A DNA stretch of 10,418 nucleotides from a candidate division Hyd24-12 bacterium UBA5074 (GTDB lineage: Bacteria; Fermentibacterota; Fermentibacteria; Fermentibacterales; Fermentibacteraceae), in the NCBI GenBank assembly GCA_002414865.1, contig DIAQ01000100.1, forward strand, positions 13,038-23,455, given 5' to 3'. Every line of letters begins with the position of its first letter. The stretch's first letter is position 1. Below are positions 5,496 through 10,418 of this stretch, one piece after another. The position numbers and the translations under genes are program-made. A model generated the notes under the pieces. The model worked only from the letters and a program-made list of their open reading frames with translations. It did not search any database and was not told where the DNA came from.

Positions 5496-7505
5496 TCAGC
5501 CCTCCGGCCGCTTTCTGACAACCACAAGCGTCAGATCATCGTGCTGGCCTGCATCGCCCCTATAGTCCTCCACCCTCCGGAGAAGGCGGGAAAGGACCTC
5601 GGAGGCGGGAAGGCCTATGCTCTCGGCGACGCACCTCGCCACCCGGTCTCTTCCGAACTCCGGTCCGGTGCCGTCCAGCAGCGTCTCCGTCACTCCGTCG
5701 GTATAGAGCAGAACGAGATCGCCCTCGCCCAGGCGGCCGTACCCGGACTCATACTCTGCCTCTTCGAGCACTCCAAGAACAAGCCCGCCCTCGGATAGTT
5801 CCTCCACCTCGCCTCCGGACCGCACGAGCAGCGGAGGATCGTGTCCTGCGTTGCAGTATGCGAACGCGCCGGTCCCGGGGTCGATGAATCCGAGGAAGAA
5901 GGTGACGAACTTGTCTCCCGGCGACTTCCCGCAGAGGAAGCGGTTGAGGCGCTTCGCGATGTCCGCGGGCGTGCCGGGAGTGTCCAGGAGGGAGTGGAGC
6001 CCGGCCTGCACCGCCGCCATCAGGAGGGCGGCCGGAGCGCCCTTGCCCGCCACGTCGGCGATCGCAAAGGCAAGGCCCTTCGAGCTGGTGCACAGGAGAT
6101 CGAAGTAGTCCCCTCCGACCTCAGTGCTCGCGTAGTTGACTCCTGCGAGGTCGAGCCCCTCCACGGCAGGCGGCGCCTGCGGGAGCAGCCCCTGCTGTAT
6201 CGAGCGGGCGAGCGCGAGCTCCTCCATGATCCTCTCGCGCTCGATCCCCGCCTTCAGGAGATGCGAGTTGCGGATGGCCGCGGAAACCTGCGCGGCGAAA
6301 GCCTCGAAGACGGGCTTGGACTCGTCGAGGAACCCGAACCTCGCCGCGCGGGCGGCGAAGAGCATCCCCATCCGGCTCCCCCCTGCGGCGAGGGGAGCGG
6401 CGGCCAGCGACCCGATCCTCAGCCCTCCGGCAGAGGAGTTCTCGAGGGGGAAGCTCCTGGGGACGCTGCTGAGGATCGCCGAGCCCGCAGCCATGGGATA
6501 TCTGGCTTCGAGCCATCCCGAGAGCCCCGTCCCCGGTATGCCCTCGCCCAGCAGGTTCGTGCCACTCGACGCGGCGATGTGCGAGGACCCGTTCCCGTCG
6601 TCTATCTCCACCCAGGCGGTGTCCGCTCCCGTGAGCTTCCGGCAGAGCTTCGCCGCCCGCGAGCAGATTTCCGGGAGCTGCGTGGATTCGAGGAGCACCG
6701 ACCCCATCTCCTGAAGGCTCCGGAGCTCCCTCGCCCTCCTGTCGACCAGCCTGGCCGAGGGCAGGCTCAGCAGGAGGACGATGAGCCCGACCACGGCGCC
6801 GACCTGGAGGGAATAGGCGCACGAGTGGGCGAGGGTGCCCAGGACGGGGGACCCCTCCATGGCCGGGGAGAGCGATCTGGTTGCTATCTGCAGCAGGTTG
6901 ACCGCGATGATGCATCCCGCGATGCAGATGACCTTCCCCTTCAGGTCCAGGTAGTGCACCCATCTCGCCCTGAACCCGTTGAGGATGGCGAGCAGGGTCA
7001 GAAGGGAGATATAGGGATCGAACTCGACCGGATCGGCGCTCATGCCGCCGAGAGGGATCGAGACGGTCCTGAAGCTCAGGCCGACGGCCGGCACGGCACT
7101 GCCCAGGAGTATGGTGATGACGAGGAGGCGGAATGCCCTGAGTGTCAGCGGGCCGCGCTCGGTGAGCACAAGGGATCCCTGCAGCAGGAGGGAGACGAGC
7201 AGCACGGCCGCGGCGGGAGGCAGCAGCAGGCTGCTCGGGCCCGTGCCTGCGGAGATCAGCGCGGCGAGTCCCGTGGAGATCAGCAGGGCGATCAGCCTGG
7301 GGGCCAGCGAGAACTCGCGGGGCAGGGACTCGGCCGTGAAGTAGGCGAGAGCTGCCAGCGCGATGGCCAGAATCCCTGCGAGATCGGGCACGGGATGCGG
7401 CAGGGCGACCGAGACGAGCCCGGCTATCAGGAATCCACAGGCCGGAACGGCCGTGCGGGCGCCGATGCTCCTCTTCAGGAACTCAGCTCGGGCGATGCCT
7501 TTCAA
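5496..7505 (-). CDS. Membrane GAF-SpoIIE/PP2C-type serine phosphatase
   Basis: The product is 669 residues with three parts. Residues about 20-250 hold some seven or eight hydrophobic membrane helices. Residues about 265-415 resemble a GAF sensor domain, and a short helical linker follows. Residues about 425-665 are a SpoIIE/RsbU-type PP2C phosphatase. The metal-binding motifs are complete: GGDYFDLL (D466), ADVAGKGAPAA (D484), NAGHDPPLL, LYTDGVTE (D603) and GQHDDLTLVVV (D656/D657). Proteins of this kind dephosphorylate anti-anti-sigma factors or similar STAS-domain partners and so control stress responses, but no such partner is encoded here. The start is uncertain. The TTG at 7505 overlaps hisS by 23 bases and has GGGGAG 4 bases upstream; an in-frame GTG at 7553 would add 16 residues. 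The overlap with hisS suggests co-transcription. What the membrane or GAF region senses is unknown. Confidence 0.9.
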   Translation of the reverse strand: MKGIARAEFLKRSIGARTAVPACGFLIAGLVSVALPHPVPDLAGILAIALAALAYFTAESLPREFSLAPRLIALLISTGLAALISAGTGPSSLLLPPAAAVLLVSLLLQGSLVLTERGPLTLRAFRLLVITILLGSAVPAVGLSFRTVSIPLGGMSADPVEFDPYISLLTLLAILNGFRARWVHYLDLKGKVICIAGCIIAVNLLQIATRSLSPAMEGSPVLGTLAHSCAYSLQVGAVVGLIVLLLSLPSARLVDRRARELRSLQEMGSVLLESTQLPEICSRAAKLCRKLTGADTAWVEIDDGNGSSHIAASSGTNLLGEGIPGTGLSGWLEARYPMAAGSAILSSVPRSFPLENSSAGGLRIGSLAAAPLAAGGSRMGMLFAARAARFGFLDESKPVFEAFAAQVSAAIRNSHLLKAGIERERIMEELALARSIQQGLLPQAPPAVEGLDLAGVNYASTEVGGDYFDLLCTSSKGLAFAIADVAGKGAPAALLMAAVQAGLHSLLDTPGTPADIAKRLNRFLCGKSPGDKFVTFFLGFIDPGTGAFAYCNAGHDPPLLVRSGGEVEELSEGGLVLGVLEEAEYESGYGRLGEGDLVLLYTDGVTETLLDGTGPEFGRDRVARCVAESIGLPASEVLSRLLRRVEDYRGDAGQHDDLTLVVVRKRPEG

Positions 7506-8784
7506 GGAACTCCCCGGCCTCCTCCATGGAAATGGTCGTCTGGCCCCCTGCACCCATGTCCTTCAGTGCGACCCTGCCAGCGGCGGCCTCCTCGGGACCT
7601 ATCACGGCGACCCAGGGGACGCCCGTCCTCGCCGCCGCCTTGAACTGCCTGCCGAGGTTCCTGCAGTCGAGGTCCATCTCCACGCGAAGGCCGCGGGCCC
7701 TGAGACCCTCGGCGAAGGCGAAGGCGGCCTCTCTCTCGGCCTTCGAGAACACGGCGACGAAGACGTCGGAGGGAGTTCCCGAGGCGACCCCGGCCGGGAC
7801 GAGCCCGTATGTCTCGAGGAAGAGGCGCAGCGTGAGCAGCCCCAGGCCGAACCCGACGCCGGTCATCGGCCTCCCGCCGAAGAGGCCGACGAGGTTGTCG
7901 TATCTTCCCCCTCCGCAGATCGCCCTGCGGTTCTCGCCGCCCGTGTCCAGCAGCTCGAACACCATGCCGGTGTAGTAGTCGAGGCCGCGCACCACCCCGG
8001 CGTCGAAGGAGGCGCTCGTCACTCCTGCCGCCGAGAGCGAGTCCTTGAACTCCACCGTCTCCGCAAGGGCGCCCGAGCCCTTCAGCAGGTTCCCGAGCCT
8101 GAGATCGTCGAGGTCCGTGAAGCCCGACGCCTCGGCCACGGCACCGGCATGGGGGCCGATCCTGTCCGCAGCCCAGGCGTCCCAGTCCTCCTGGCTCATC
8201 TTGCTCTTCCTGTCGAGCACCGTGAAGGCCGTCTGATGAAGCTCGGCCGGCACGCCCAGAGCGAGAAGCAGCTCCGACGCGAGCCGCCTGTTGCTGTACC
8301 TCACGGCATATGTCCCGGGCGCCGCCCCCAGGGACTTCATGATCCTGTCGAGCACCAGGACGACCTCCACGTCGGCCGCGATGTCCGGCACGCCGAGGAT
8401 GTCACAGTTGAACTGCTTGAACTCCCTGACCCTGCCGCGCTGCGGGCGCTCGTAGCGGAAGCAGATGGGAAAGGCCATCCAGCGTATGGGGAGGTGCAGC
8501 TCGCCGGCCCCGGCTATCATCCGGGCGAGGCTCGGCGTCAGCTCCGGACGCAACAGCAGCTCCCGCCCTCCCCTGTCCGTGAGCCTGTAGCTCTGCTCGA
8601 GCACCAGCTCGCTGCCGGACTTGGCGAGGAACAGCTCCATGGGCTCCAGCGTCGGGCAGTCGTACTCCTCGAAGCCGTATGAGCGGCCGGCCTCCCTGAC
8701 CTTCCCCTCGATGTACTCCTCGACCCGCATGTCGGCGGGGTAGAGCTGCCTCATTCCCGCGAGAGGCTTCGTGCTCAGTTCCAT
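7483..8784 (-). CDS. hisS: Histidyl-tRNA synthetase
   Basis: This 433-residue class II aminoacyl-tRNA synthetase charges tRNA-His with histidine in the cytoplasm. Visible motifs are RPELTPSLARM (79-89); motif 2 FRYERPQRGRVREF, with its arginine at R110; the histidine-binding signature VRGLDYYTG (265-273); CGGGRYDNL (290-298); and motif 3 region GVGFGLGLLTLRL (309-321). An anticodon-binding domain fills about 340-433. The motif 2 continuation KQFNCDILG looks more like archaeal/eukaryotic-type HisRS than the commonest bacterial form. The ATG at 8784 has only a weak upstream site (GGGA), but no other in-frame ATG, GTG or TTG near it fits the expected N-terminus. It starts 19 bases after the diguanylate cyclase stop, and its 3' end overlaps the phosphatase start. 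Confidence 0.96.
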   Translation of the reverse strand: MELSTKPLAGMRQLYPADMRVEEYIEGKVREAGRSYGFEEYDCPTLEPMELFLAKSGSELVLEQSYRLTDRGGRELLLRPELTPSLARMIAGAGELHLPIRWMAFPICFRYERPQRGRVREFKQFNCDILGVPDIAADVEVVLVLDRIMKSLGAAPGTYAVRYSNRRLASELLLALGVPAELHQTAFTVLDRKSKMSQEDWDAWAADRIGPHAGAVAEASGFTDLDDLRLGNLLKGSGALAETVEFKDSLSAAGVTSASFDAGVVRGLDYYTGMVFELLDTGGENRRAICGGGRYDNLVGLFGGRPMTGVGFGLGLLTLRLFLETYGLVPAGVASGTPSDVFVAVFSKAEREAAFAFAEGLRARGLRVEMDLDCRNLGRQFKAAARTGVPWVAVIGPEEAAAGRVALKDMGAGGQTTISMEEAGEFLERHRPS

Positions 8785-8803
8785 CTGTCCATCCCGTCTG
8801 GTT

Positions 8804-9721
8804 TCATCCCGCGGCGATCCTGTTCCTCCCCGCCCGTTTCGCGTCGTAGAGGAGGCGGTCGGCGCGTGTGACGACTTCATCGGCGGTTTCCGAGGGCCTG
8901 GCCTGGGTGACTCCTGCGGAGACCGTGAGGCCGATGCGGATGCCTTCCCCGACCTCGACGCTCGAGGACTCGACAAGCGCCCTCATCCTCTCCATCGCCT
9001 TCATGGCCTCATCGAGGTCGGCGCCTTCGAGCACGAGGAGGAACTCGTCCCCTCCCCAGCGGCTGAGGATGTCGCTCGCCCTGAGGGTGTTGAGCATCGA
9101 CCGCGCCGAGGATTTCAGGGCCAGGTCTCCAGCGTCGTGCCCGAACTCGTCGTTCATCAGCTTGAGGTTGTCGAGGTCGATCATGGCCACGGAATACCCG
9201 CTGCCCAGTCTCAGGAGGGCCGAGTGCCTGGAGTGCATGGCAAGGTCGGCGAGCCTCCTGTTGCCTGCCCCGGTGAGGGCGTCGAGCAGAGCCAGACGCT
9301 CGAGATCGGCCATCCGCGACCTCATGTCCGCAACCTCGCCGGCCTCCTCGAACAACTCCAGGCCCCATACGGATCCGTCACCCTCGACCGTGGGGACCGT
9401 CCTGATGTTCACCAGCACGCGGTGTCCGTGGGCGTGCTGCAGGTAGACCGTGGCCTCGTTCCGGCAGAGGCTCTGCATGCTGTCCGAGAGCGGGCAGTTG
9501 TTCGTGCAGAGCGGTCTCCCGTCCTTGTCCACGTGAACCAGGATGTTGTCGCTGCACTTGGTCCCCAGGACGGTGCCTGCAGGGTAGCCCGTCAGGGCCT
9601 CGGCGGCCTTGTTCCAATAGACGATCCGCCTGTCGGCATCGACGGCATACGCGCACTCGAAAAGCCTGTCCAGCATATCGAGCGGCATCGAATCGGGAAC
9701 CGGGTTCGGCCTTTTTTCCAT
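8804..9721 (-). CDS. PAS-GGDEF diguanylate cyclase with cysteine cluster
   Basis: This 305-residue soluble protein probably makes the second messenger c-di-GMP from two GTP. Residues about 15-125 are a PAS domain (FECAYAVDADRRIVYWN) with a cysteine set C56, C72 and C76 (TKCSDNILVHVD, PLCTNNCPL), plus C86. A short helix leads to the GGDEF domain (about 140-305). It has the intact active-site loop WGGDEF (G223-F227), the substrate Asp/Asn pattern IDLDNLKLMND, and an inhibitory I-site RASD (R214-D217) five residues upstream. Activity and product inhibition are therefore both expected. No membrane segment or signal peptide is visible. The ATG at 9721 has only a distant GGAG; the ATG at 9688 is an alternative that would leave the PAS domain whole. 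It is the first gene of the leftward series and is divergent from the DOMON lipoprotein. Confidence 0.93.
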   Translation of the reverse strand: MEKRPNPVPDSMPLDMLDRLFECAYAVDADRRIVYWNKAAEALTGYPAGTVLGTKCSDNILVHVDKDGRPLCTNNCPLSDSMQSLCRNEATVYLQHAHGHRVLVNIRTVPTVEGDGSVWGLELFEEAGEVADMRSRMADLERLALLDALTGAGNRRLADLAMHSRHSALLRLGSGYSVAMIDLDNLKLMNDEFGHDAGDLALKSSARSMLNTLRASDILSRWGGDEFLLVLEGADLDEAMKAMERMRALVESSSVEVGEGIRIGLTVSAGVTQARPSETADEVVTRADRLLYDAKRAGRNRIAAG

Positions 9722-9810
9722 AACATCGAAAGCAAACTCCGGCGGAGGGAATGGTCAAGGGGTCCGGGCAAGGCATAATACCGGCGGACGAGACACCCGG
9801 AAGGACTGCA
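9722..9810. promoter_or_regulatory. Divergent intergenic region
   Basis: These 89 bases separate the leftward diguanylate cyclase from the rightward DOMON lipoprotein and should hold promoters for both. On the plus strand CATAAT (9774-9779) resembles a -10 box about 31 bases before the lipoprotein ATG, but no good -35 lies 17 bases upstream. On the minus strand TTGACC (9758-9753) resembles a -35, followed by only a poor -10 (TTTGCT/TTGCTT). AAGGA at about 9801-9805 is the lipoprotein ribosome binding site. The promoter assignments are tentative. Confidence 0.35.
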
Positions 9811-10404
9811 ATGAAAGCTTCGATCCTGGTCGACACATTCGTCGCGCTGACCCTCTCGACCGCCTGCGGACAGGCCGAGAGCGCCCGCCCCACAAAGCCC
9901 GAGCAGGCCGCAGAAGCTGCCGCCGAGCCTGCTGCCGCTGCTCAGGGCGCCTCCTCGGTCACCTGGGACGACTCCATCGAGCAGGAGGGCTACCGCCTGT
10001 CCTGGGCCGTGGACGACGACCTCCTCCATGTCAGCATGTCCGCCCCGACCACGGGCTGGGTCGCCGTGGGCTTCAATTCCGCCGGCGCCATGAAGGACGC
10101 GCAGATCGTCATCGGCTATGTGAGCGCCGGAGCGGTCTCCATACGCGACGACTTCGGAACTGCGTTCACCTCGCACGCCTCCGATGTCTCACTCGGCGGC
10201 ACCGACGACGTCGCCAACGCCTTCGGCAGCGAGGCCGGCGGCCGCACCACCATCGACTTCACGATCCCTCTCGCCTCGGGTGACGAATACGACGGCGCGA
10301 TAGTCCCGGGATCGAGCTGCTCCATCATCATGGCCAACGGCAGCGGCTCCGACTCGTTCACCGAGATCCACCAGTGGGCGGGCGTGGCCGAGATCGAGAT
10401 CTGA
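9811..10404 (+). CDS. DOMON-domain lipoprotein, possible heme binder
   Basis: The product is 197 residues. Residues 1-19 look like a lipoprotein signal: Lys2, a hydrophobic stretch and a lipobox-like STAC with C19 as the lipidation site. Asp8 inside the hydrophobic stretch and Ser at -3 make it an imperfect example. An Ala/Glu-rich linker (about 21-48) follows, then a DOMON-like beta-sandwich domain (about 50-197). Family signs are GWVAVGFNSAGAMKDAQIVIGYV, the later D-F-T-I-P-L strand, and EIHQWAGVAEIEI at the C-terminus. M94 and H187 occupy the places of the Met and His heme ligands known from DOMON cytochrome domains such as that of cellobiose dehydrogenase. Some DOMON domains bind sugars instead. 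The ATG at 9811 has AAGGA 5 bases upstream. An in-frame ATG at 9751 would add 20 polar residues before the signal and is less likely. It is the only plus-strand gene here, and its redox partner is not in the window. Confidence 0.85.
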   Translation: MKASILVDTFVALTLSTACGQAESARPTKPEQAAEAAAEPAAAAQGASSVTWDDSIEQEGYRLSWAVDDDLLHVSMSAPTTGWVAVGFNSAGAMKDAQIVIGYVSAGAVSIRDDFGTAFTSHASDVSLGGTDDVANAFGSEAGGRTTIDFTIPLASGDEYDGAIVPGSSCSIIMANGSGSDSFTEIHQWAGVAEIEI

Positions 10405-10418
10405 GAGGGCTGATCTGG

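Noticed and set aside
5841..7643. A 600-codon open frame on the plus strand opposite the phosphatase gene
   Set aside because: It is antisense to a gene with clear catalytic motifs. Its translation is rich in Arg, Gly, Glu and Gln with no recognisable fold, as expected for shadow frames in GC-rich DNA.
7363..8682. A 439-codon plus-strand open frame opposite hisS
   Set aside because: It is antisense to a well-supported tRNA synthetase, has a low-complexity Arg/Glu/Gly composition, and has no homology I can recognise.
9751..9810. In-frame ATG at 9751 as start of the DOMON lipoprotein
   Set aside because: It would place 20 polar residues before the signal sequence. The ATG at 9811 has AAGGA at proper spacing and puts the signal at the N-terminus.

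Overview
The window is GC-rich (about two thirds G+C by eye) bacterial DNA, densely coding, with G/C-ending codons, strong GGAGG-type ribosome binding sites and frequent GTG/TTG starts. The gene content suggests an anaerobe or microaerophile that makes ATP through acetate kinase and defends itself against transient oxygen. The phylum cannot be read from the sequence. An uncultured Gram-negative anaerobe, for example a high-GC FCB-group or deltaproteobacterial-like lineage, is only a guess from the lipoprotein, the O-antigen-ligase-like protein and the redox genes.

Layout: ten genes run leftward on the minus strand. In transcription order they are: a PAS-GGDEF diguanylate cyclase (9721-8804); histidyl-tRNA synthetase (8784-7483); a multi-membrane-span GAF-SpoIIE/PP2C phosphatase (7505-5496); rubrerythrin (5475-4912); desulfoferrodoxin/superoxide reductase (4868-4491); ferritin (4491-4003); a hairpin resembling an intrinsic terminator (3995-3962); an AhpD-like/GAF methionine-sulfoxide-reductase-like fusion (3946-3110); a flavodiiron protein FprA (3095-1875); and an O-antigen-ligase-like membrane protein (about 1929-430). 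The 5' part of acetate kinase (362-1) runs off the left edge. On the plus strand, divergent from the cyclase, is a DOMON-domain lipoprotein (9811-10404). No gap exceeds 100 bases. I saw no tRNA, rRNA, CRISPR array, insertion sequence or phage gene.

How the genes fit together: the core, 5475-1875, is a compact oxygen and ROS defence island. Superoxide reductase would turn superoxide into peroxide and rubrerythrin would reduce the peroxide. Ferritin would store the iron that would otherwise drive Fenton chemistry, and the flavodiiron protein would reduce O2 (or NO) to water (or N2O). The AhpD-GAF fusion adds a possible thiol/methionine-sulfoxide repair or thiol-sensing activity. Two signalling genes lie upstream on the same strand: a cyclase with a cysteine-containing PAS domain and a membrane GAF-PP2C phosphatase. 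They could link redox or envelope signals to this island, but the sequence shows only proximity. The most unusual items are the two-domain thiol-redox fusion, the terminator-like hairpin that splits the island, the Cys-cluster PAS and the DOMON lipoprotein with candidate heme ligands.
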